A DNA stretch of 30,390 nt. Source: Coemansia sp. RSA 1804. Lineage: Eukaryota; Kickxellomycota; Kickxellomycetes; Kickxellales; Kickxellaceae. Within the stretch, counting starts at the first letter, position 1, and every line of letters starts with the position of its first letter. The DNA is taken from contig JANBTH010000153.1 of the NCBI GenBank assembly GCA_027578815.1, positions 1-30,390 on the forward strand. The letters are read 5' to 3'. The notes beneath the pieces were generated by a model. It did no database searches. It was given only the letters and a program-made list of their open reading frames with translations, and was not told the DNA's origin. Shown here one piece after another: positions 17,544 to 26,212 of the stretch. A program made the position numbers and the translations under genes.

Positions 17544-18479
17544 ATGGCCGCCGACTCGGACCGCAGCAGCAGCGCCGGCGTGGTGCGCGAGCGCAAGGAG
17601 TGGGTGCAGCACGACGGACTCGCGTTCTACACGCACCTGTACGTGTCGGCGCAGCAGCCGCCGCGCGCAACGGTGCTTGTGGTGCACGACATCTGCGAGC
17701 ACACGAACAGGTACGACGCGCTGGCGCGGGCGTTTGCGCGCGCGGGGATCCAGGTGCTGGGCTTCGACCAGCGCGGATTCGGACACACGGGGCAGCGCAA
17801 CGCACAGCGCGCGCATCTGGGCGACAGCGGCGGCGCCGGCGCGGTGGTGCGCGACATTGCGTTCATGAGCAGGCGCGTGGCGGTCGGCGGCGTGCCGCAC
17901 TTCCTGTTCGGCCACTCGGCCGGCGGCACCAACGCGCTCAACTACTGCCGCGTGGGCAACGCCGACGGGCTCGTGCGCGGCGTCATCGCGTCGGCGCCCG
18001 CGCTGACGATGGGCCGCATGCTGTTCCCGTCGTCGCCCGGCCATCTGTTCTCGTCGGCGTGGGCCCGCCGTCTGCGCGCCAAGATCGCGCCGCACGCGCG
18101 CACCTACGCCAAGCTGACGCCCGCCATGCTGACCGACAACGCGCGGGAGCTCGAGCGCCTCGCGTCGTCGCGGTACATGATGGACTGGTGCACGGCGGCC
18201 ACGCTGGCGTCGATGGTCGACGTGGGCCGCAGCGTCCGGAAGAGCGCGCCGGCCTTCGTCACTCCGCTGCTCGTCATCCACGGCGACTGCGACGTGGCCG
18301 CGCCCTGCGAGGGCGTGCGCGACTTCATCTTCCGCCTGCCCGCGCACACCGACAAGGAGTACGTCGAGCTGGTCAACTGCGCGTACCACGAGATCGACTT
18401 CCAGGACAACCTCGACATCAACCCCACCGCCAAGTACATCGACTGGATCATCAGCCGCACGCCGGCCGCGGCCATCTGA
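17544..18479 (+). CDS. Monoacylglycerol-lipase-like alpha/beta hydrolase (serine aminopeptidase S33 family)
   Basis: From the first in-frame ATG at 17544 the protein is 311 residues, close to Yju3/MGLL length. The frame extends further upstream but without an ATG. The nucleophile elbow is GHSAGG (Ser125; GHSMGG in most relatives). The acid is Asp250 in HGDCD and the base is His282 in CAYHEI, each with family spacing. GFDQRGFGHT at 73-82 corresponds to the DQRGHGxS block. The oxyanion loop reads HDICEH (48-53), where the family normally has HGxGEH, so a Gly is replaced by Asp. The expected reaction is hydrolysis of monoacylglycerol to glycerol and fatty acid at lipid droplets or membranes. The altered oxyanion loop leaves room for another ester substrate. 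It lies next to an acyl-CoA synthetase and ends about 70 bp from the convergent receptor gene. Confidence 0.88.
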   Translation: MAADSDRSSSAGVVRERKEWVQHDGLAFYTHLYVSAQQPPRATVLVVHDICEHTNRYDALARAFARAGIQVLGFDQRGFGHTGQRNAQRAHLGDSGGAGAVVRDIAFMSRRVAVGGVPHFLFGHSAGGTNALNYCRVGNADGLVRGVIASAPALTMGRMLFPSSPGHLFSSAWARRLRAKIAPHARTYAKLTPAMLTDNARELERLASSRYMMDWCTAATLASMVDVGRSVRKSAPAFVTPLLVIHGDCDVAAPCEGVRDFIFRLPAHTDKEYVELVNCAYHEIDFQDNLDINPTAKYIDWIISRTPAAAI

Positions 18480-18552
18480 CGCTCCTGGATGGGCCCCAGG
18501 TGTTTAGTAGTAGTATTATTAATAGGCGAGTTGAATATACTGCAAGGCTTGC

Positions 18553-19683
18553 TTACACTACCATGCTCGTCGGCCGCGACTGGTACGGCGACAGGTGGAT
18601 CGTGGACGCCGACGCATCGAGCCGCGCAAACGCGAGCCCGAGCCCCGCCGCGTCCTGGTCCCGCTCCGCGCGCCTCCTCCCCCCCAGGCCGCGTGCCGCT
18701 TGCCACACCGCAGGCCACACCGCATCGCACGCCGGGTTCGCCGCCACCAGCAGCAGCAGACTCAGCATGCCCTGCGTGCTGGGGGCCACGTGCGCCAGCC
18801 TGTACAGCCACCACGACGGCAATGCCTCCTGCGGCCTGCTGCCCCGCGACAGCGCGTAGGCCAGCGGCCACATCTGCGTGGCCAGCGGCAGCAGCCCGTA
18901 GCACGCCACGCGCAGTGCTGCCGACCGCGCAGCAACACCACCGCTGCTGCTGCTGCCGTGCTGCCGGAGCCCCGCCATCTCCAGCATCTTTGGCGTCCGG
19001 CCAACGCTGCTCGTGCTGCTGCTGCTTGTGCTGCTGCCGCCGCCAGCGAGGAGCGTGGACGCCTTCGGCGGCGCCGCAGGCCGCGTGCGCGCGGCCACCG
19101 ATCTGCAGACAACGAACCCCGACACGCCGAGACAGACGACCACGCCGGCGGCGCACCACGCCAGACACACGGCCCACGCAACCGGCGCACCATCGAGCAG
19201 CAGCACCCTGTGGTCGAGCACCGCCGCCTGCAGCCGCGGGTCCCACGCAACAGCTGCTGCGCGGCGCACGTAGAGCACCGGGTGCGACACCGCCAGACTG
19301 CCGCCCACCGCCACCACGTCGTACCACCGCTGCATCCGCCCGGCCGCCCGCTGCCCGCGCTCCCAGGCCGTGGCCACCGCCAGGTGCGCTGCGACTAGCA
19401 CGCACACGAGCACCGCGCACACCTCCGCGGCCGCCATGAGCCACGCCACCACGCGCACCCGCATCCCCGACCCCGTGCTGCTGCCGTTGTACTCGTGCAC
19501 CCGGCTGCCCGAGTACACGATGCTCGACACCGCTATCCACAGCGTCAGCCGGAACGCCACCCGGTTCGCAAACTGCGCGCGGTCCCAGACCATGCATCCC
19601 GCGATTATCGCGATTGCTGCCGACGCCGCGGCTATCGACACTATGTCGATGACGTGTCCGGCCACCAGCCATGTCTCTGTCAT
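18553..19683 (-). CDS. Predicted seven-transmembrane receptor-like protein (GPCR-like)
   Basis: The 376-residue protein has seven hydrophobic segments at about 8-30, 43-60, 79-106, 120-138, 166-193, 254-277 and 298-317. Between segments 5 and 6 lies a 60-residue Ser/Gly-rich basic loop, a usual third cytoplasmic loop. An NP pair (316-317) falls at the end of segment 7. The short N-terminus and cytosolic basic tail also fit a GPCR. It may belong to the cAMP-receptor-like or Git3-like fungal families that signal through G-alpha to adenylate cyclase, but no family-specific motif settles this. There is no signal peptide other than TM1. Codon use is very GC-rich, like the neighbouring lipase, and longer ORFs overlapping it in other frames are shadows. 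The topology call is fairly good; the receptor role is inference. Confidence 0.6.
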   Translation of the reverse strand: MTETWLVAGHVIDIVSIAAASAAIAIIAGCMVWDRAQFANRVAFRLTLWIAVSSIVYSGSRVHEYNGSSTGSGMRVRVVAWLMAAAEVCAVLVCVLVAAHLAVATAWERGQRAAGRMQRWYDVVAVGGSLAVSHPVLYVRRAAAVAWDPRLQAAVLDHRVLLLDGAPVAWAVCLAWCAAGVVVCLGVSGFVVCRSVAARTRPAAPPKASTLLAGGGSSTSSSSTSSVGRTPKMLEMAGLRQHGSSSSGGVAARSAALRVACYGLLPLATQMWPLAYALSRGSRPQEALPSWWLYRLAHVAPSTQGMLSLLLLVAANPACDAVWPAVWQAARGLGGRRRAERDQDAAGLGLAFARLDASASTIHLSPYQSRPTSMVV

Positions 19684-20628
19684 TGGCCCCCCCAGCAGAT
19701 GTGGTTATGACGATTGAATGAATAGCCCAGCTAGGGGTTATTGGGGGGTAATTAAGTATGAGTGCTCTTGTTTATGCTAGTCGGTAAACTAGCAGTCGCT
19801 CTTGTTAGTGTCTTTTCAGCACCGGTGTATCACGTATCGCAAATAGTCAAATAACAGTTGAGGAAGCAAAAAGAGAGACTGAATTAGCAAGGATTGGTGA
19901 TGTGCAAACTAAAGGTGGAAAGTATCGCAAACAAGCTGGTCATAGAACATAAAACAAATACACTAATCCCACATCACAGGTATTATGATAGCCATGTTAA
20001 ATGGAAGAAAAGACGTCGACAACTTGCTCTGTATTATATTTATCCACCATCGCCATATATATTAAAAAGACACATTCTATTATACATGTAAAAGCGGTGT
20101 CGAATGCTCCAAAAAAACAGGAAAAGGCGGACAAGCCATTGAGCAAGATGGATTTTGGAAGATCCCAGATTTCAGAAGACCCCCCCCAAAGAAACCTGAC
20201 GCAAATTCGGTACCTAAGATGAATTTTGAGCATTCGCAATACCAAAAGAAACGGTTCTTTGTGATCAAAAGGGAATGCAACAATAGGCATGCTGAATTGA
20301 GAATAGCGAGCGCTTGCAGCAAAACGCAAGCATATTCCAGCCTTTTCTTCCCTTTGGTCCTTTACCGCCTTTTAGCTTCATATATGCGGGTGCATGTGTC
20401 CTTTTTCTTTTCCCTTTAAATCCAACGCAATTGCAATCACCGTATTGTTCTGCAAAAGACAGGGATGCTGTGTCGTTCGTGTTTGCAATTCATATTCGCA
20501 TTTATCCACCCCCCACCTTGTTGCTAACACTACTATTATTGCTATTGCTATTGCATTAGCCGCTAGTCCGGAAAAGAAAGAAAGAAAGAAAGAAAGCAAG
20601 AAACGTGCTTTCCATTCATGCGACACCA
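19684..20628. other. AT-rich intergenic region with ambiguous open frames
   Basis: About 0.95 kb between the receptor gene and the DPBB gene. At 20066-20419 one plus-strand frame is open without an ATG until 20219; it includes KKRFFVIK, recalling the start of a YTH domain. Overlapping frames on both strands are also open, so no gene is called. A GAAA repeat lies at 20571-20597, near the 3' end of the DPBB gene. Confidence 0.4.
20571..20597. repeat. GAAA tetranucleotide repeat
   Basis: Five to six GAAA units lie just downstream of the stop codon of the DPBB gene (minus strand). Confidence 0.8.
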
Positions 20629-21454
20629 TCAGCATGGGCCCCAGGAAACAGGCACGCCGCCAAGATGAGCAGCACCACTGCTGTTGCTGCTGCTGGCGGG
20701 CTGGCTGGGCGCAGAAACCATCCGGAACGCAGGCCAGCTCAGCCGGATGTCGCCGCTCGCGCAGCCGGTGCAGGCGGCAGCAACGCGGGCGCGCACCTTG
20801 CCGTATGGCCCGCTGACCAGCACGCACTTCCCGCACACCGGCGATGCTGCCGGCGGATCGTAGTGGCCAAACTGGTGGATGCTGAGAGCCGCCAGCACCG
20901 CCGCGGAGGCGCCATTAGTCAACGTGCCGTTGGTCCCGCCGCAGCTGCACCACGCCGTGTCCACTCCGGCAGTCGCGTTGAGTGCCGTGCAACTCCCAAA
21001 CGCCGACAAGTAAAGGCCCGCCCCCCCCGCCCAGCTCGCTGCACTCCACCCCGCACTGCTGCTTCGTGTCGGCGCCCCACACAAGGTACGCGATCAGCAC
21101 TGCGCACCCGAGGGCCGTGAAAATCAGCGGGACGATGTGCACGCCGTGGCGGGACATTACTCGTGCCATCGCTCTCCTTATCCTGGCTCCCGCCGACGTG
21201 TCCCGCGCATACTCTTCCTCCTCCTCCTCTTCTTCCGCTTCAATCTCTATTGCGCGGGTGCCGGGCGGCGACCATTGTACGGAGACGGTGGGAATCGGAA
21301 CCGGCGAGCCGCCGTTAATGATGGCGCGTGGAATGGGTGGCAGTGGGATCGACCGGTACACTGACGATTCCGTGCGCCCGGCGGAGAGCTGCGCGCGGAT
21401 CTTCTGGAACAGCTGCGACGGCTTGTTGTTGCTGTTGCTGTTGCTGCTGTCCAT
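20629..21454 (-). CDS. Type II membrane protein with expansin/RlpA-like double-psi beta-barrel domain, split by a 1-base frameshift
   Basis: The first part starts at the ATG at 21452-21454. It has a polar cytoplasmic region with an acidic E-run (about 74-81), a basic stretch, one membrane segment (about 106-126) and a luminal CGVEC. The frame then slips in a run of eight G (C8 at 21021-21028 on the plus strand). The continuation, one base out of phase, is an expansin-like double-psi beta-barrel: GLYLSAFGSC, then CGKCVLVSGPYGKV, CTGC, LSWPAF and a final VSWGPC. Counting one G less gives a 274-residue protein. The domain normally acts on cell-wall polysaccharides outside the cell and needs no hydrolysis. 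Two acidic positions conserved in expansins are lost here: the TD site reads AA, and the DLS site reads RLS. The frameshift may be an assembly error, a real disruption or slippage. Confidence 0.75.
21021..21028. other. C8/G8 homopolymer at the frameshift point
   Basis: Eight C on the plus strand, read as eight G in the DPBB gene. The upstream frame (membrane anchor) and downstream frame (barrel domain) differ by exactly one extra base, and seven G would restore the match. Confidence 0.85.
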
Positions 21455-21671
21455 TATAGCCTGGCCCTCCTTTCTATTGCCGCACGATGTGTATGATGTC
21501 TGATTATCTGTGCAATCAAGATATATGTATAAAAAAAAGGAGCCAACACCAGCACAGAACATGCAATTGCAAAAGGTGCCAGATATAGAAACCACACATG
21601 TAAACAAGTAAATAAGCAAATAAGCAAATAAATAAATAAGTAAACAAAGCCGTGTGCTCCCAGCAGCAGCG

Positions 21672-24554
21672 CTAGAACCAAAACATGTGCTCGACCAGCT
21701 GCTTCGACCTCGAGCTCTCAAGAATGTCCTCGTCAATGGTTCCAGAGGCAATGAGCTTGTAGACACGAACATCCTTCGTCTGGCCAACACGGTGTGCGCG
21801 GTCCTCGGCCTGGCGCTCCTCCGACGGGTTGTTTCCCGCATCGTAGATCACAACGACGTTGGCCGAGGTCAGGTTGATGCCGAAGCCGCCGGCCTTTGTC
21901 GACAGCAGAAACACAGGCACCGAGGCTGCGCTGGTGGTGTTGAACTCGTCGATCATCGCTTGCCGCTCATCGACCTTTGTCTGCCCATCCAGCCGGCGGT
22001 ACGTGACCTTCCAGATCGCAAATACGGACTCGAGAATGTTGAGCATCGTGGTGAACTGGCTGAACACTAACACCTTCTCCCCGCGCTCCACGCACTCGTC
22101 GACAATTGCTTTCAGCCGCTGGACCTTGGCAGAATCGAGAAGCAGCGCGTCCGAGAGTCTGAAGCTCCCGATCTTCGGGTACGTGACACACAGCTTGTGC
22201 AGCTCAAAGTCGCTGCATACCTCCATGTCCTCGAGCACGTACTGATAGTTGGCCTCGGCGTAGTCGGGCTCACGCAGCAGACCCTTGGCCATCTTCTCAA
22301 GGTCGGCCGACTTGTAGTGGCTGCGCAGCAGCAGCGGATGGTCGGCAGCCTTGCGCATGTCCATAAACATGCTGATCCAGCTGCTATTGTTACTGGTGCC
22401 GCCATTCGCCGCCTTCGCTCCGCCCGCAGTCGAGTCCAGATTCGCCGTGTCCAGATCAGCCAGCGCCGAGCGGATGTCGCCTCCGCTCCCGTCAGCAATA
22501 GCAGAGGCGGGATCGGGCGCAATGCTGTCGTAGAGAGCGCGCTGCGACGCAGTGAGATCCAGACGCACCAGATGCTCGGACTTCGAAGGCAGATCGCCCA
22601 GCACATCGCATTTGCGGCGCCGCAGCACAAACGGCCGCAGCAGCACCTTGGCCTGGTTGATGTGCTGCGTGTCAACGGCGCCCCGCGAAGAAGCCGCAGC
22701 ACCAGATGTCGCCGGAACCGGCGTCTGCGCTCCCGACGGCGTTACCGACGATGTCGCATCGTCAGAGTCGGCGGGTTGCGCACGTACACGCTGCGCAGGC
22801 TTCATCTTGAAGGCATGCGTCAGCGTGGGCTGGGACTCAGCAAATACCTGCGGCATGATGAAGGTTAGCAGCGACACCAGCTCCTGCAGGTTGTTCTGCA
22901 GCGGCGTGCCAGTCAGCAGCAGGCGGAAGGGCGTGCGGATCTGCGCCAGCCACTTGTAGCGCGAGCTCATACAGTTCTTGACCATGTGGCCCTCGTCGAG
23001 GATCAGCGCATGGAAGCGGCGGCGCTTGAGAAAAACACGGTCCAGCTTATTCCCCGTGGCAATGTTGTACGTAGTCACCAGCACATCGTACGAGGACTCG
23101 TCGCCCAGCGTCTGCTGCAGGGCGGAGCGTTCGGCCTGGGATCCGTAGTACGCTGCAACACGCAGCTTCGGCGCAAACCGCGCGCACTCGTTAAGCCAGT
23201 TGTCGAGCGTCGATGACGGACAGACTACAAGGCTCGGAAGCCGCACAGCGCCATCCTCAATACCGCGACACAGGAACGCAATGACCTGGAACGTCTTTCC
23301 AAGCCCCATCTCGTCCGCCAGAATCCCCGACGCACGTGCGTTGCGCAGACAGCTGAGCCATTCCACGCCCTCCAGCTGGTACGACTTTAGCGAGAACTCA
23401 TTGTTAATCATCGCCGGCTGCGTCAGCTGCACTCCTTCGCCAATCGACACTGCGCCCGTCGCCTCGTTGCTGACGATTCCGGCGCTCCGCATCGCCGCTT
23501 TCAGCTGCGTGTACACTCCGGCGCACTGGCTGATCACCGCCTCCACCTCCGCGTGTCCAAGCAGTGTATCGCGGTACTGATTGAACAGCGCCAATCGCAC
23601 GCCGCGGGTCCGTCGCATCGCCTGCTCCACTGCATCCACGCTCTCGAACCGTCGCATTCCGATGATCGTGCGCGCCTCGCCAGCCGTCGCACCAGTCTTC
23701 TCAGCCAACTCCTCCGCCGACGCTTCGTTGAACAGCCGCAGAATGTGCGGCTCAATGCGCTCAAATTTCCGCTCAAACGTCCCGCCCGCCGTCGCGTCTC
23801 CGTCTAGTGAGTCCGATTCAGAGTCGGAATCCGATCCAACCACGATCGATGCCTGCGCTCTGGCTGGCGGCTTGCGTGATCCGCGCAGCAGCCTTCCCCG
23901 CCGCGCTCCTCGGGCTCCCGCCGTGGCCGACGAGTCCACGCTTTCTCCATCGTCGTCGCTGCCACTATCTGACACTGTGTACGTTGGCGTCGGTGTTGCA
24001 CGCTTCATTGCGGAGGCTGCGCTGCTGTTGTCGGGACTGTCGAGATCCGCAATTCTGCGCTTCCGCGACGGGGTTGCCGTGCCATTACCAATACTATCGC
24101 TATCACTCTCGCTATCGCTGTCACCCGGCCGCTGCTGGTCGGGACCAATGCCCATCTTTGCCAGATCAATCGACGATGCTGTTAGCCGCGCACCTCCCGC
24201 CCTCACCAAGCGTGGCTGCTTTCTTCCTAATCCCAGCGGAGACGAAGGCAGCGAGTAGTCCGCCGACTGCGCTGGCGTGGTGTTGGTAGCCGCTGCTGGC
24301 TTTCCTCCGCGAAAGTTGAACGACCCAAGACGCGCTGTGCCAGCTGCGTTGCGCTGCTGGTCCACGCGTATCGCCCTTGACGTGCCCGGCCTTCCTGGCG
24401 ACGACTGCAGAACAACCAGCTCCTCGCTGTCTGTCGGCTCAAGCGTCGATGACTGCGAGCTATGTGCGTCTTCTACTCCCTCGGGCGTGTCCGGCGCAAG
24501 AACTGGTTCTGGCGAGGTGGCTGGCCGGCGCATATAGTCTGTTATCTTTTTCAT
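21672..24554 (-). CDS. fun30: Fun30/SMARCAD1-type SNF2 chromatin remodelling ATPase
   Basis: The 960-residue protein has a disordered N-terminus with Ser/Asp/Glu clusters (about 146-154, 195-205, 241-251) that look like CK2 sites. Next is a CUE-like helical segment (about 265-330), and then the two-lobed SNF2 motor. Motif I is DEMGLGKT at 414-421, motif II is DEGH at 520-523 (the DEGH variant is usual in Fun30/SMARCAD1), and motif III is LTGTPLQNN at 547-555. A Thr/Ser/Ala-rich insertion (about 575-630) interrupts the motor. The second lobe has STKAGGFGINL and the motif VI helix QAEDRAHRVGQ at 915-925. Fun30 shifts or exchanges nucleosomes, promotes long-range DNA-end resection and maintains heterochromatin. 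The extreme N-terminus KKITDYM resembles a degenerate PCNA-binding PIP box. It is divergent with the reductase gene to the right. Confidence 0.95.
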   Translation of the reverse strand: MKKITDYMRRPATSPEPVLAPDTPEGVEDAHSSQSSTLEPTDSEELVVLQSSPGRPGTSRAIRVDQQRNAAGTARLGSFNFRGGKPAAATNTTPAQSADYSLPSSPLGLGRKQPRLVRAGGARLTASSIDLAKMGIGPDQQRPGDSDSESDSDSIGNGTATPSRKRRIADLDSPDNSSAASAMKRATPTPTYTVSDSGSDDDGESVDSSATAGARGARRGRLLRGSRKPPARAQASIVVGSDSDSESDSLDGDATAGGTFERKFERIEPHILRLFNEASAEELAEKTGATAGEARTIIGMRRFESVDAVEQAMRRTRGVRLALFNQYRDTLLGHAEVEAVISQCAGVYTQLKAAMRSAGIVSNEATGAVSIGEGVQLTQPAMINNEFSLKSYQLEGVEWLSCLRNARASGILADEMGLGKTFQVIAFLCRGIEDGAVRLPSLVVCPSSTLDNWLNECARFAPKLRVAAYYGSQAERSALQQTLGDESSYDVLVTTYNIATGNKLDRVFLKRRRFHALILDEGHMVKNCMSSRYKWLAQIRTPFRLLLTGTPLQNNLQELVSLLTFIMPQVFAESQPTLTHAFKMKPAQRVRAQPADSDDATSSVTPSGAQTPVPATSGAAASSRGAVDTQHINQAKVLLRPFVLRRRKCDVLGDLPSKSEHLVRLDLTASQRALYDSIAPDPASAIADGSGGDIRSALADLDTANLDSTAGGAKAANGGTSNNSSWISMFMDMRKAADHPLLLRSHYKSADLEKMAKGLLREPDYAEANYQYVLEDMEVCSDFELHKLCVTYPKIGSFRLSDALLLDSAKVQRLKAIVDECVERGEKVLVFSQFTTMLNILESVFAIWKVTYRRLDGQTKVDERQAMIDEFNTTSAASVPVFLLSTKAGGFGINLTSANVVVIYDAGNNPSEERQAEDRAHRVGQTKDVRVYKLIASGTIDEDILESSRSKQLVEHMFWF

Positions 24555-25180
24555 TTCTGTACTATTATGGAATTAAAAAGATGCTTTGAGGAATTGGAAA
24601 ACTATAAGAATGTTGTATTTGTACGGAAGAACACGATAAAGAAAACTAAACTCCCCTCTTTCTATTTTTTTTCCTCTTTCGGTACACGCCTATACACAAA
24701 AAGAGAGTATTTTACAGTTCCTTTTTATTTTGTTACAGAAAGAAAAGGAATAACAGAATAAAGAAAGAGAAAACGAGAATGTGAGAGAAGGGAAGGGGCA
24801 AATAAAAATAAAAATGCAAAGTTTTTCTATGATGGACCCGAATTGATCGCGTAAAAATGAACGCGAAGTTCTTAACTTTTTTTTTTTGCAATAAACGCAC
24901 CAGTTGTTTTTTCTTTTGCTACTGAAGAAAAAAGAAAAAACACGACTCACTTTGACATTGGCTCGGCCGGCCTGCAGCTCAGCATACGCTGCCGCGAACC
25001 GTGGGTATTAAAAAATCGTCGTCATCAAGTTCCATGAAATTCACCGCTCTTTTTCTGTTTATCAGGCGCACAGCATATCGTTTGGATTAGAGCCCTTCAA
25101 TGCAAGCTCACTTTTCCCCTCTTTCCTTTTCTCTCTCGCATACACCCTGTCTATTTTGTGTCTATTAATACGCTCCCGAA
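24555..25180. promoter_or_regulatory. Divergent promoter region of fun30 and the reductase gene
   Basis: This 626 bp region separates two divergent genes. The fun30 side is A/T-rich with T9 at about 24879. A GC-rich island with the palindrome GGCCGGCC lies at about 24965-24972. The reductase side ends in a pyrimidine-rich stretch (about 25108-25140) before the ATG. No TATA box was clear. Confidence 0.5.
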
Positions 25181-26212
25181 ATGTCTAACCGCCGCCTGCC
25201 TGTTCTTTTCGTTACTCGCGAGCTCCCCGCCCTTGCTCAAAAGCGCCTCCAGGATCTTACGACCGTCGAGGTCCGCCAGCACAACAGCACACAGCCGATC
25301 GGACGCCAAGAGCTGTTGGAAGCCGCCGCACAGTCCGACGGCATCGTATGTCTTCTATCCGACGCCATTGACCTTGAGTTTATACAGACCGCGGCAGCAG
25401 AAGACTCAAAGCTCAAGGTGGTTTCGACCGTCAGTGTGGGCTACGATCACGTCGACGTCGAGGCACTGAAGAAGCACGGTAAGGGGATTCGGCTTGGATA
25501 CACGCCCGATGTGTTGACGGATGCTACGGCCGACACCACGGTGCTTTTGGCGCTGATGGCTGCGCGTAGGGTCAAGGAGGCTCTGAATATCGTTACCACC
25601 GGTGCTGGTGCCTCCCAGTTTTCTTTGTCCCGTGGGCTGGGTGTTCAGTTTACTGGCAAAACGCTGGGGATTGTTGGGTTTGGTCGCATTGGTCGTGCCA
25701 CTGCTACGCGGATGCTGGCGTTTGGAGTTTCGCGAGTGCTTTACAGTGGCTCACGACCACCACCCAAGGAGAGCGAGGAAGTGAGTGGTACTGGCTCATT
25801 ACTGTTGGATGCAGCGGAACTTGTCTCGTTTGACCAGCTACTGGCCGAATCCGACCTTGTCTGCATCTGCTGTCCATTGAACCACAAGACACGCAGCATG
25901 TTTGATAACACCGCGTTTGCCAAGATGAAACGCTCGGCTATTCTTGTCAACACTGCAAGGGGTGCCATTGTTAACCAAGACCATTTGCTCGATGCCTTGA
26001 ACAGTAACGTTATTGCCCATGCTGCCCTCGATGTCACGGTCCCTGAACCCATCCCCACCGATCATCCGCTTGTTCTTCACCCAAGATGTACTATCCTCCC
26101 GCATATTGGTAGCGCTACTGAGGAGACCCGTAACGCTATGGCCAACCTTGCTATTGATAACGCGTTGGCTGGCATCTTTGGCGAATCTCTAAAGGCGGAG
26201 GTCCATTTGTAA
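25181..26212 (+). CDS. Glyoxylate/hydroxypyruvate reductase-like D-2-hydroxyacid dehydrogenase
   Basis: The 343-residue enzyme belongs to the D-isomer-specific 2-hydroxyacid dehydrogenases. The nucleotide-binding GFGRIG is at 166-171. The catalytic set is Arg260 (VNTARGAIV), Glu289 (LDVTVPEP) and His308 (LPHIGSAT). The LDVTxPEPxPTxHPL and LPHIGSAT blocks match the GRHPR branch rather than formate or phosphoglycerate dehydrogenases. It should reduce glyoxylate to glycolate and hydroxypyruvate to D-glycerate with NAD(P)H in the cytosol, clearing glyoxylate. The residues after beta-2 read SGSRPPPK, without the acidic residue typical of NAD-specific enzymes, which suggests NADPH use (inference). 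The start follows a pyrimidine-rich leader. Codon use is less GC-extreme than in the acyl-CoA synthetase. Confidence 0.9.
   Translation: MSNRRLPVLFVTRELPALAQKRLQDLTTVEVRQHNSTQPIGRQELLEAAAQSDGIVCLLSDAIDLEFIQTAAAEDSKLKVVSTVSVGYDHVDVEALKKHGKGIRLGYTPDVLTDATADTTVLLALMAARRVKEALNIVTTGAGASQFSLSRGLGVQFTGKTLGIVGFGRIGRATATRMLAFGVSRVLYSGSRPPPKESEEVSGTGSLLLDAAELVSFDQLLAESDLVCICCPLNHKTRSMFDNTAFAKMKRSAILVNTARGAIVNQDHLLDALNSNVIAHAALDVTVPEPIPTDHPLVLHPRCTILPHIGSATEETRNAMANLAIDNALAGIFGESLKAEVHL

Noticed and set aside
16976..18859. 627-codon plus-strand ORF
   Set aside because: Runs out of frame through the lipase gene and across its stop; Arg/Ala/His-rich translation with no domain.
18104..19672. 522-codon minus-strand ORF
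   Set aside because: Out of frame with the 7-TM protein and antisense to the lipase; Gly/Ala/Arg-rich shadow.
21455..21841. N-terminal extension of the DPBB gene frame up to 21841
   Set aside because: It would overlap the end of fun30 on the same strand and run through AT-rich repeat DNA; the ATG at 21454 gives a sensible start.
664..24960. A shared 14-mer TCACTTTGACATTG near 672 and 24947
   Set aside because: One such match is expected by chance in 30 kb when both strands are compared.
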